A model generated the notes under the pieces. That model saw only the letters and a program-made list of their open reading frames with translations, was not told where the DNA came from and made no database searches. Positions 18,301-25,806 of a DNA stretch of 64,000 nucleotides are shown here, one piece after another. This DNA is from an uncultured Prevotellaceae bacterium (lineage in GTDB: Bacteria > Bacteroidota > Bacteroidia > Bacteroidales > Bacteroidaceae), in assembly GCA_902781315.1 (NCBI GenBank), contig CACZIT010000003.1, positions 1 to 64,000 of the forward strand. Reading direction: 5' to 3'. The translations under genes and the position numbers were made by a program. Numbering within the stretch: position 1 is the first letter of the stretch; each line of letters opens with the position of its first letter.

Positions 18301-19268
18301 CACAGACCTCCCTCGGTATCGCTGATGGCCGAATAGACAAAGCGATTATTGATGGAGCCCATATCGTCGGGATCGGCAATGAGTCGCCACGTGCGATCAT
18401 GGGGATTCAAGTCGACGAGTCCGGCGTCGCAGCAGATGAGCAGTCGGTCGGGGGAGATTTCATACAACGCATGGATATGGTTGCCCACCCCCGACACGAC
18501 GGGAAGCACAGTCTCCAAACGCCCACTCTCGTCGAGGAGCAGCAAGCCCGAGGACCACGTGCCCATCCAGAGGCGACCGTCGTGGGTCTGCGTCATCGCG
18601 TAGCAGCCCATGTCGGCAGGAGCATTCTGAAGCGGCACCAGCTGGAACTGCGAGGTGGCCTTGTTGAAGCGCATCAGCATCTCGGACTGTCTGCCACAAA
18701 AGAGCCAGACCTGGTTGTTGGCATCGACGAAGATGCCTGGCTGCAGGTTCTCCCACCCCTTGATGACATACTGTTGCGACTGCCGGGTGGAAGGATGATA
18801 GCAACTGACGATGCCGCCCTGAGCCGCTATCCAGATATTGCTGTCGCGGTCGGCAGCAAAGGAGAACACTGTCGCATTCAGTTGGCTGACGATGCGTTGG
18901 AAACTCTCTGTTCGGAAGTCGAAAAACCACACCCCCTGAGAGGTGCCCACGTAGAGACCGTCGGAGACCGCTAGCAGGGCTGACACATACTGGTCGAGGC
19001 CGTTATCAAGAATGTGGAACGAACGAATCTCATGGCCATCGTAGCGCGAGAGGCCGTTGTCGGAGCCCATCCAGATGAACCCATACCGGTCCTGTACGAT
19101 GTTACGAACCGTGTTCGAGTGCAAGCCGTCTTCCATCGTAATATTCCGAAAGCGCACATCCTCGACGGCGCCAAGCGGTGCTGCCGCAAAGAGACTGAAC
19201 AGCAGGACTGTCACATATCGTTGAAGGCAGGCTGCCGAGAAGCGGAAATGCAGACGGTTCGTAGTCAT
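15315..19268 (-). CDS. Hybrid two-component system regulator (HTCS) of the PUL
   Basis: With the ATG at 19268 the product is 1317 aa; a TTG start 27 bp upstream is also open. Order of parts: signal peptide; a periplasmic two-bladed propeller sensor with Reg_prop repeats such as YGFIWMGSDNGLSRYDG (to ~680); a Y_Y_Y domain ending PSGTYTFRVKATNNDG; one membrane span (~764-782); HisKA with HEIRTP (His ~818); HATPase with NLMTNASKYT, EDDGIGI and GTGIGLSI; a receiver with SDWMMPEMDG (Asp ~1119); and an AraC-type DNA-binding domain at the C-terminus. HTCS proteins sense a saccharide fragment in the periplasm and switch on their PUL. Its place between PUL genes and the DPP4 gene fits that. Candidate binding sites are at 40091, 47621 and 47691. 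Confidence 0.95.
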   Translation of the reverse strand: MTTNRLHFRFSAACLQRYVTVLLFSLFAAAPLGAVEDVRFRNITMEDGLHSNTVRNIVQDRYGFIWMGSDNGLSRYDGHEIRSFHILDNGLDQYVSALLAVSDGLYVGTSQGVWFFDFRTESFQRIVSQLNATVFSFAADRDSNIWIAAQGGIVSCYHPSTRQSQQYVIKGWENLQPGIFVDANNQVWLFCGRQSEMLMRFNKATSQFQLVPLQNAPADMGCYAMTQTHDGRLWMGTWSSGLLLLDESGRLETVLPVVSGVGNHIHALYEISPDRLLICCDAGLVDLNPHDRTWRLIADPDDMGSINNRFVYSAISDTEGGLWFSTFYGGVNYVSPVSERFTSFQNHAGQRGLQGNVISRFCEDARGRIWIASDDGGLNCLQGRNSDEFIDFPARQQFSHLNIHALCIDGDELWIGTYAGGIYRMNVNNGQTVHYGNAQGLTGNSCYSLFRDSSGRIWAGTMNDLCLFDASAGQFRLVKHIGALVIDIDEDAAGHLWLSTQGAGLWRCDRTAKNWHKYNPLAQVNNVCIASDKRVWVAMQSGLHYYDASADSLVTVKLDLPVSDINCIVEDADFLWLSTTKGLVRYDMHRDILIFNRYDGLVCEQFQPNSGLKASDGRIFFGGARGFNAFYPYQIKVNTLPPAIFITGLHVYNQYIPVGDKRLPESLSHLKKLDLSYGDDFFTLSFAALSYCSPEKNQYAYMLEGFDKDWIYCGNRHEATYTNIPSGTYTFRVKATNNDGFWSEQEATLRIVVHPPFWLAWWAKLLYAILIVAAVWLLLQYRLRKAERRHQEEMQRLNEQAAAEVRDARLRFFTMIAHEIRTPVSLIIGPLETLKQNAAQFTANGAAQNWNGALRILDRNAQRLLSLVNQLLDFSKVQQEGMQMHFTLQNIANIMQSVAERFEPTLHKKGIQFSVKYPAADFVAMVDGEGLTKVISNLMTNASKYTKSSVSLLCHVAADGKQFSIVVEDDGIGISEADQEKIFNAFYQARDNKPGTGIGLSIVKTIVDQHHGEVGVRSQVGQGSRFIVTLPVEQEVVDSPASPSARDVPPAVAPVAPATTQVEDKDDTTPSVLIVEDDADMLSFLSSHFARHYTVFTATNGHEGLSMLRTRAVSLIVSDWMMPEMDGAEFCQRVRADRDTSHIPLIMLTAKTDDESKAQSMELGADVFIEKPFSMKYLDACIRNLIERRRNLMRRFSEHPEEGIEPLAGNSIDNEFLVRMNQIIEENLGNADLSVNFLAEQLNISRSGLFSKIKALTDVTPNEMIQVVRLKRAAQLLAEGQYRVNEVCYMVGFSSPSYFTKCFQKQFGKKPGEMMKS

Positions 19269-19291
19269 GGGATGGAGAGCTGGCAATGTTT

Positions 19292-19350
19292 TCAAACGGA
19301 ACTGACGATGACCTTAAACGTAACTGACAATTACTTCAAACGGAACTGAT
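19292..19350 (-). repeat. Three 22-bp direct repeats overlapping a gene 3' end and the HTCS leader
   Basis: The 15-mer TCAGTTCCGTTTGAA (minus strand; the middle copy reads GTCAGTTACGTTTAA) occurs at 19336-19350, 19314-19328 and 19292-19306, exactly 22 bp apart. The first copy is the last codons of the upstream HExxH gene (QFRLK-stop). The third ends 24 bp before the HTCS ATG. It may be a tail duplication, a regulator binding array, or both. Confidence 0.75.
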
Positions 19351-20557
19351 AGGGGAAAACCGTAGGCCGGCTCTCGGCGGCACCGCGATGGCGCCGGCCA
19401 TACTGCGGCAGCTGGTGCTCCTTGGGAGCGCCCATGACCACCAAGTACAGTTTCTGAAGTTTTTTCCCTTTGGGAGCCTTGAACACAGGCTTGTTCATCT
19501 CGCCATAGACCGACTCGCCGTCAGTGGTCACTCCTACGAAGCCATAGCGGAGTCTGTCGCCGACGAGTTCTATGCGCGTGGTCTGGGCCACGGGCAGCGG
19601 AATAGCGTTAAAGCCATACTGCTCAGGCAGATTGACGGGGCGCATCCAGCCATCCTCGAGCGTGTCGAGTGGACATGTGAAGGTGCAGGCATAGGGACGC
19701 GTCTCCTTGCGGGCATGCTGGAAGTCGAAGTTCACCAAGTGCTGGTAGCCGCGGAACGTCTCGTCGCAGAACTGCTGCTGCGACAGTCCATAGAGGCGTT
19801 TGTAGGTCACGACGGGATCTTCGCCGATACGGCCAGCCCTGTAGAGGTCGCCGATGGCGGTCTTGCCGCGCAGGTCGCTCCACCACTGGATGACGTAGGG
19901 CGAATGGTAGATGTTGTCCATGGCCAGATAGGCCTTGTGGGTGAGCGTCTTAAACGCATCGAAGTGGTATTGCTCGTCCTTCACCCAGTCGGGATTCACC
20001 TGCCAGAGCATCCACTGCGACGTCATCTCGAAGAAGCCGGAGCCTCCCCACGCCTCACCCACCGAGTCGGCCATGACCTGCGACTGGAAGGAATGGCCCA
20101 GTTCGTGGGCCAGACAGTTCAGCTTACGGTCCTGGATGCGGTTGGGAGCCACCCAGAGAGCACCTATATAGTTGTCGTAGGTACCGCCGTAGGCTGTGCC
20201 CTCCAGCGAATACATGACCATGACCATCATCTTATAATGGTCGGCCTTCGAGCCAGGGAGCGTGAACTTCAGCGTATCGCGGAAGAAATGATAGAATCCC
20301 TCTACCCTATCCTGGAGATTCTGCAGGTCGAAGTGCATGGGGTTGCCCTCAAGAGAAGGCGGATTCTGGAGGTCGTCGCCGAATCCGCGTTCCCAGAAAA
20401 AGATCAGGTTGTCGGTCTGGGCCGACCGCTGGTAGCACCACTGAGAGGCCGTATCGTTCAGGTTCATGCCCCGCAGGTCCTCGGGAATGTAGATTTTCTT
20501 TTGTGCCACGGCATGGAGCGACAAAAGAAGCAGAATAAAGGAAAGCGTCTTTCGCAT
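19331..20557 (-). CDS. Secreted HExxH metallopeptidase-like protein (DUF6055-like), short form
   Basis: The start was set at MRKTLSFILLLLSLHAVAQ (signal peptide); the open frame runs upstream but reads through a hairpin region. The 408-aa protein has CLAHELGHSFQ (His ~151), followed 21 residues later by FFEMTSQW. Two larger relatives in this window share HE(L/I)GH and (F/W)ExxxQW, so a gluzincin-like zinc site is likely. Other shared marks are CYQRSAQTDNLIFFWERGFG near the N-terminus and the yGFNaIpLp stretch near residue 330. Relation to DUF6055 is from memory and should be searched. It lacks the extra C-terminal domain and sorting tail of its relatives. It lies between a SusD gene and the HTCS gene. 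Confidence 0.75.
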   Translation of the reverse strand: MRKTLSFILLLLSLHAVAQKKIYIPEDLRGMNLNDTASQWCYQRSAQTDNLIFFWERGFGDDLQNPPSLEGNPMHFDLQNLQDRVEGFYHFFRDTLKFTLPGSKADHYKMMVMVMYSLEGTAYGGTYDNYIGALWVAPNRIQDRKLNCLAHELGHSFQSQVMADSVGEAWGGSGFFEMTSQWMLWQVNPDWVKDEQYHFDAFKTLTHKAYLAMDNIYHSPYVIQWWSDLRGKTAIGDLYRAGRIGEDPVVTYKRLYGLSQQQFCDETFRGYQHLVNFDFQHARKETRPYACTFTCPLDTLEDGWMRPVNLPEQYGFNAIPLPVAQTTRIELVGDRLRYGFVGVTTDGESVYGEMNKPVFKAPKGKKLQKLYLVVMGAPKEHQLPQYGRRHRGAAESRPTVFPYQFRLK

Positions 20558-20580
20558 TGTTACTAAAAATATAAAGAAAA

Positions 20581-20666
20581 GGATGAGACTGTGCCGACGG
20601 CTGTTTTCCGGCCTATCAGTATAACACGCCAGTACAGCAGAAAACAGCGTTGGCATAGTCTCATCC
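20581..20666 (-). terminator. Large hairpin between susD and the HExxH gene: terminator or attenuator
   Basis: Imperfect 27-bp arms (GGATGAGACTATGCCAACG.. / ..GACGGCACAGTCTCATCC) continue with an inner GAAAACAGC/GCTGTTTTC stem. On the minus strand they are followed by TTTTCTTTATATTTTT. This fits an intrinsic terminator that could lower expression of the downstream HExxH, HTCS and DPP4 genes relative to susCD. Confidence 0.7.
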
Positions 20667-20691
20667 ACAGTTTACGATGTTGAAAATCAGA

Positions 20692-22497
20692 TTAGTTGCC
20701 GAGTCCGATCTTGCCCTGCCAGTTGAGGAACCAAGTGTGGCTGTCGGTGAGGTCGGCCTTGATGAGTGACTGCATCTCATCGGTCTTGCCGGCACCGCGA
20801 CGCTGGTAGATGCGTTTGGCCAGATAGCCGGGATCGTTGCGACGCAGAGCAATGCGCATAAGGTCGTAGAAGCGGTGGCCTTCGAATGCAAACTCCAGAG
20901 CCTCCTCGTCCATGATGAGGTCTTCCACCCGCTCCATCTGATACTGCAGGCGTTCCTGCTGATCGGTCAGCAGCGTATCGTCGGGCATGACGTAATACTC
21001 ATTGAACGTCGTGAAGCCCGAACCGTGAGAGTGGATGCCCGTGGTGTTCTCGGTAGTCTGAGAGTTCTGAGTCTCCAACACATAAAGTAGGTTGGGGAAG
21101 TCGAACTGTCGGAGCCACTCCTCGTCGGCGGGATAGTAAGGCAGCACATACTCTTCGATGATGCTGTTGTTGACACCCGTCTTCAGGAACTGGAAGGCAA
21201 AGCGCGGATAGCCGGCGCGGTTGAGGGCCTCGGCCAGACGCAGGTATACCATCGTGCGACGGTAAACGTGGACATTGCGCGTGCTGTACTTGGCAAACGA
21301 GGAATACTTGATGCGTGACGATGAACCCGACTGTCTGATAATGGCACCGTCGCTATTCGACCAGGCACGGCAGAGGCGCATGTCGCCCGACTCGTAGTTG
21401 TCCAGGTTCTGAGGTGCATAGACCACGTCGCCCGAACTAGTGATATGGCAATACTTCTGGGCTGCCGAGAGGTCGATGATGCTCTGCGAGGGAACAATCG
21501 ACGACTTAAACTCATTGTCATTGTTCGTGTTGAAGAGATTGCGCAACTGACTGTAGTTGCCCTCAGAGGGGATGGAGTCGCCAGGAATCATGGTGATGAG
21601 TTCGCTGTTGGCACCATAGCGCTCAGAGTCGAACGAATTGAGCGACCAAGAGTCAGACCACGACATCCAGTGGACGTCGTTTCTCGACCAGCGTACGCTG
21701 TTGGTACCCAGCGTGTAGGCCGTGTTCACACCGTTGCGGGTGCTCAGATAGTTGTAGTAGGCCAAGGCTGCCTCCTTGTAGTTGCCGGCCCAGAGGTTCA
21801 GGTCGCCCAGCAAGACGTAGATGGGGAAATAAAACAACTTAGAGTCGGTGTTACGGATGCTGCCATAGGAAGGAGTCTCGATGGTGGCATAGGGCGCGAT
21901 GTCCTGAATGAAGTAGTTGCAGACAGCCTTGATGTCGTACATCGGATAGTCCTTTTCAGACTCAGCCTTGCTGAGAATGGGCTCTGTCACAAAGGGCACG
22001 GAGCCGTAGTTAAGCACCAGCTGCAGATAAGTCCAGGCGCGGAATGCCTTCACGGCAGCATACTCCTTCATGAAAATAAATTCATTGCGGTTGTTGCGCA
22101 GAGCCGTGTCGGCTTTGGCCAGGAAGTAGTTGCAGTTGTTGATGATGGCATAGTAGTCGCGCGGAGAATTGTAGGCGTTCTCGTCGCCGATGTTGAACAA
22201 TGCCACATCGCGCAGGTCAGCAGGCGTGTTGGAGTTGATGTCCACCAGGTCGCCACGCATCTCACCCAGCAGGATGGTGCGGTCGGCAATCACCTGCAGC
22301 TTGTTCATGATGCCCGTTACGGAATAGATGGTATCAGTAGCATTTCCAAGGTGATCCTTGTCAGCATAGATGACGTTCTCTGATTCCTGATCAAGAAAAT
22401 CGCTGCAAGAGACGAACAAAGGTAAAAGGGTAAAAAGGTAAATGGGTAACAAGCCTTTTGCTCCTTTTATGATATAAGAAAAATACTTCGTTTTCAT
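20692..22497 (-). CDS. SusD/RagB-type glycan-binding lipoprotein, second pair
   Basis: The 601-aa lipoprotein has lipobox LFVSC followed by SDFLDQESENVIY, the usual SusD mature N-terminus. Further family features are YAAVKAFRAWTYLQLVLNYGSVPFVTEPI (TPR-like helices, given here split) and a C-terminal EEALEFAFEGHRFYDLMRIALRR. SusD proteins form the lid of the SusC channel on the cell surface and help choose the ligand. It starts 34 bp after its SusC partner. The signal peptide core (LLPIYLFTLLPLF) is encoded by TTACC-rich low-complexity DNA. Confidence 0.95.
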   Translation of the reverse strand: MKTKYFSYIIKGAKGLLPIYLFTLLPLFVSCSDFLDQESENVIYADKDHLGNATDTIYSVTGIMNKLQVIADRTILLGEMRGDLVDINSNTPADLRDVALFNIGDENAYNSPRDYYAIINNCNYFLAKADTALRNNRNEFIFMKEYAAVKAFRAWTYLQLVLNYGSVPFVTEPILSKAESEKDYPMYDIKAVCNYFIQDIAPYATIETPSYGSIRNTDSKLFYFPIYVLLGDLNLWAGNYKEAALAYYNYLSTRNGVNTAYTLGTNSVRWSRNDVHWMSWSDSWSLNSFDSERYGANSELITMIPGDSIPSEGNYSQLRNLFNTNNDNEFKSSIVPSQSIIDLSAAQKYCHITSSGDVVYAPQNLDNYESGDMRLCRAWSNSDGAIIRQSGSSSRIKYSSFAKYSTRNVHVYRRTMVYLRLAEALNRAGYPRFAFQFLKTGVNNSIIEEYVLPYYPADEEWLRQFDFPNLLYVLETQNSQTTENTTGIHSHGSGFTTFNEYYVMPDDTLLTDQQERLQYQMERVEDLIMDEEALEFAFEGHRFYDLMRIALRRNDPGYLAKRIYQRRGAGKTDEMQSLIKADLTDSHTWFLNWQGKIGLGN

Positions 22498-22531
22498 TTC
22501 TTTACTATATTTATTTTTTACTATTTTACCT

Positions 22532-25500
22532 TTACAAGTTGATCTTCACACCAGCTACGATGCTGCGGCTGAGCGGCAGGCGACCGAGGTCGATGCCCTG
22601 ACCAATGACGTTAGAGGTCATGGAGAACTCCGGATCAGAGCCCAGATACTTGGAGAAGGTCAGCAGGTTGTTGGCCTGAATCCAGAACTGGAATCCCTGA
22701 AGGAACGTGGAGTGCATGGGGAGCGTGTAGCTGAGGGTCACGGTCTTCAGCTTCAGATAGCTGCCATCCTCTATCCAACGATCGCTGAAGCGGCTGTTAC
22801 CCATGGGATCCTGGAAGGAGGCTCTGGGGATGTCGGTCTGCTGTCCCTCGGTCTGCCAGCGGCGTGTCATAGCGGAGGTCTGGTTGAGGAAGCGGCTGCC
22901 GCCCTCGAGCTGACTACGCATGTAGTTATAAACATCGTTGCCGAGGCTGTAGTTGAAGTTGATGTCGAGCTTAAAGCGCTTGTAGGCCAGAGAGGTGAAG
23001 ATGTTACCATAGATATCGGGATTGGGATCGCCGATGAACGTACGGTCGGCAGCGGTGATCTGATGGTCGCCATTCAGGTCGGCGAAGATCATGTCGCCAG
23101 CATCAAAATAAAGGTGGTCAATGCCATTCGGAGCCATGATATACAGACCGGATTCGGCAGCCTGCTCGCTGGTGGCGAACACGCCCAGAGTCTTATAGCC
23201 ATAGAACATATTGGCAGGATTGCCTATTTCTGTGCGGATGGTGGCACCATAGACCTCGTTCTCGAGGAACTGCTGATTGTCAGACAGTTTCGAGACCTTG
23301 TTGACGTAGTGGCCCATGCTGGCACCGAGTTCCCACTGGAAGTCCTTCAGGGCGAGCACCTTTCCAACCACAGAGATGTCGAAGCCTTCGTTGCGCAGCG
23401 AACCGCCGTTGCTCCAGTTGCGCTCCAGACCAGAGAGGAATCCCAGCGTCTGGAAGGTCAGCAGGTGGTCGGTGTTGCTACGGAAGTAGTTGAAGTGAAG
23501 GTTCAGTCGGTTGTTGAAGAAGTTGGCCTCCAGTCCGGCATTGAAACGCTTCGTGGTCTCCCACTGCAGGTTGGTATTACCAATGTTCTCGAAGGTGAGA
23601 CCTGCGATGGCCTCCAGGAACTGACTGGCACGGAAATAGCTGCGTGCAGCGTAATAGTCGATGTCGTCGTTACCGCTCACGTCGTAACCGGCTGTCAGGC
23701 GCAGGTAGTCGATGCCACGCACGCGGGCAAACCACGGTTCGTTGCTCATGACCCAAGAAGCCTGAACACCAGGGAAGATGCCCCATGCCACACCGAAAGC
23801 CTTCAGCGAGTTGTCGGCATCGTTACCGAAGCGCGACGAAGCCTCAGCCGTGAGGTTGGCCTGCAGGTAGTAACGCTGCAGATAGTTGTATTCGGCCTGG
23901 GCATACCAAGCGATGGAGTTCCAGTTGTCGTTGTTGCCGAAGGTCTGGGCGTTGAGCAGCGACGAACTGATGAACGGCGTCTTGTCGTTACCAGTGTTGT
24001 AACCGAGCTGCGAGTTCAGCGTGTAGTTCTCCCAGTTGATGCGGGCACCACCGAAGAGGTGGACGTAGTGGGCTGCATAGCGGTTGTTCCAGTCGATGCG
24101 CGTGTCGCTCATCACGGAGTTCTGCTTCGAAGCCAGCGAACGAGCCTCGTTCTCACGATAGGCATTTACGCTCGACACGTAGTAAGCGGGCACGCCATTC
24201 AGCGGGATATACAGCTTTTCGTTAGTGTTCACGAGGTTGTAGCTGAAGTGCTCGCTCAGCGAGAGGTGCTTGTTGAACTGGAACTTAGGCGTGACGGCCA
24301 GATTGATCATCGAGTTCTCAAAGCGGTTTTTGTTTTCAGCCTCCGAATACTCGTTCAGTGCAACGGGGTTGGCCAGTTTGTAGTTGTAGTTGGTGTAGTC
24401 GGCCAGTGCCTCGTCAAGATAGCTCTCGTCAAGGATGTCGAGATAGCTATTGGAGAGAACGCCATTGGCATAGGCATAGGGGCTGAGCATCGGGCTCTTT
24501 GCATAGGCCAGGAATGCAGGCGACGTGGGCGTGCCCTCGGTATAGTTCTCGGGAGCGCCATCGTTGCGGATGTTGCGGGTCTGGTTGGCAAACGATGCAT
24601 CGAAGCGGATGCCGAACTTTTCGGTCAGACGAATATCGGTGTTGAAGCGAATATTCACACGATTCATCGAATTATACTTCAGCGTGCTCTGGTTGTTGAC
24701 GTAACCCAGCGAGAGGTTATAGTCGGCCACATCGTCACCACCCTCGACGTTGATACTATAGTTCTGGGTGATAGCTGTATGGTAGACCTGGTCCTTCCAA
24801 TCCGTATTATTATGATACTGAGGATAGTAGTAATAATTGGGATTCTCGTTCAGGAACTTAAAGTCCTTGATGGTCGTCGTCGTGGTCTGCAACAGGTCGG
24901 AGGCATAGCTCTTGTACTGGCTGGCATCCATCATGTCGATGAACTTCGGCTCGAGGCTGACGCCACCTGACAGGCTGGCCGTGATACGGGTAGCCATACT
25001 GTGGTTGCGGCGCGTATTGATAAGGATGACACCATTGGCACCCTTGGCACCATAAAGAGCCGTACCATTGCGCATGACGGTGATATTCTCGATGTCTGTA
25101 GGACTGATGTTCGACAGGATGTTGTTGTAGAAACCATCGTGCAGCGTCGAACGGCCATACTGCTGGTCGAAGATGACGCCATCGACGACGATGAGCGGCT
25201 GGGCATTGATGTTCAGCGAGTTGAGACCATTCATGAACATCACGCTACCAATGCCGGGCATGCCACTACGGCTGATTGTATGGACATCGGCACCGAGGTG
25301 CTTCTGGATTTCCTCCTCGATTGACACGGCATTCGAGAAACGGAAGTCGGAAGCCGACTCGTCGGAGGTGACATTCGTAAGTTCGGTATACTCTGACGAG
25401 AACGTCGAAGGATAGAGCAGGATGTCGCGTTGCTGTTCGTCGTTCAGCAGGCCCACCTTCACAAGATTGCAGTTAGGGGCCGTCACCTGAAGCGACGTAG

Positions 25501-25777
25501 CAAACAGAGGCACCTTGATTTCGAAAGTACCGTCACTGTGCGAGAGTGCACTGTATCCATCCACCTCAGCCGTGCGAACCATTGCACCTGACACGGGAGC
25601 CTTCGACGCCGCATGCAGGACGCGGCCTTTGACGACACGCGTGGGATACTGTTTCTGCGGTTTCACCGTCTTCACCTTCTTAGGAGCATCCAGCATGTCG
25701 CTGTCGTCGTCCTGTGCCGAAGCGGGGAGAGCACCGAAAAGCAGAAAAGCCAAGCAATATAAAATATATTTCTTCAT
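22532..25777 (-). CDS. SusC/RagA-type TonB-dependent transporter, second pair
   Basis: The 1081-aa outer-membrane transporter has a signal peptide (MKKYILYCLAFLLFGALPASA), a carboxypeptidase-D-like regulatory domain (VVKGRVLHAASKAPVSGAMV, ~48-120), a plug with PLIVVDGVIFDQQYG and ENITVMRNGTALYGAKGANG, and a long barrel ending IVAGVKINL. It lacks an evident STN domain. The plug is preceded by an unusually long, serine/acid-rich linker (TSDESASDFRF). Together with the downstream SusD it would import oligosaccharides or glycopeptides. It differs clearly in sequence and length from the other SusC at 31350. Confidence 0.95.
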   Translation of the reverse strand: MKKYILYCLAFLLFGALPASAQDDDSDMLDAPKKVKTVKPQKQYPTRVVKGRVLHAASKAPVSGAMVRTAEVDGYSALSHSDGTFEIKVPLFATSLQVTAPNCNLVKVGLLNDEQQRDILLYPSTFSSEYTELTNVTSDESASDFRFSNAVSIEEEIQKHLGADVHTISRSGMPGIGSVMFMNGLNSLNINAQPLIVVDGVIFDQQYGRSTLHDGFYNNILSNISPTDIENITVMRNGTALYGAKGANGVILINTRRNHSMATRITASLSGGVSLEPKFIDMMDASQYKSYASDLLQTTTTTIKDFKFLNENPNYYYYPQYHNNTDWKDQVYHTAITQNYSINVEGGDDVADYNLSLGYVNNQSTLKYNSMNRVNIRFNTDIRLTEKFGIRFDASFANQTRNIRNDGAPENYTEGTPTSPAFLAYAKSPMLSPYAYANGVLSNSYLDILDESYLDEALADYTNYNYKLANPVALNEYSEAENKNRFENSMINLAVTPKFQFNKHLSLSEHFSYNLVNTNEKLYIPLNGVPAYYVSSVNAYRENEARSLASKQNSVMSDTRIDWNNRYAAHYVHLFGGARINWENYTLNSQLGYNTGNDKTPFISSSLLNAQTFGNNDNWNSIAWYAQAEYNYLQRYYLQANLTAEASSRFGNDADNSLKAFGVAWGIFPGVQASWVMSNEPWFARVRGIDYLRLTAGYDVSGNDDIDYYAARSYFRASQFLEAIAGLTFENIGNTNLQWETTKRFNAGLEANFFNNRLNLHFNYFRSNTDHLLTFQTLGFLSGLERNWSNGGSLRNEGFDISVVGKVLALKDFQWELGASMGHYVNKVSKLSDNQQFLENEVYGATIRTEIGNPANMFYGYKTLGVFATSEQAAESGLYIMAPNGIDHLYFDAGDMIFADLNGDHQITAADRTFIGDPNPDIYGNIFTSLAYKRFKLDINFNYSLGNDVYNYMRSQLEGGSRFLNQTSAMTRRWQTEGQQTDIPRASFQDPMGNSRFSDRWIEDGSYLKLKTVTLSYTLPMHSTFLQGFQFWIQANNLLTFSKYLGSDPEFSMTSNVIGQGIDLGRLPLSRSIVAGVKINL

Positions 25778-25806
25778 TGCGTTATAGTTCTAAAAGATTC
25801 GAGTAA

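Noticed and set aside
19292-19350. Three direct repeats read as a tiny CRISPR or phage attachment site
   Set aside because: Only 7 bp separate the 15-bp copies, one copy is coding, and no integrase or boundary of foreign DNA is nearby.
20558-20668. Longer start of the HExxH protein at 20668
   Set aside because: It would read through the large hairpin 20581-20666 and place 37 residues before an obvious signal peptide.
22712-24970. Very long open frame on the plus strand, opposite susC (also long ones opposite other PUL genes)
   Set aside because: The translation has no domain, signal or sensible start. Its frame is the mirror of a well-supported TonB transporter with high-GC third positions, which leaves antisense frames open.
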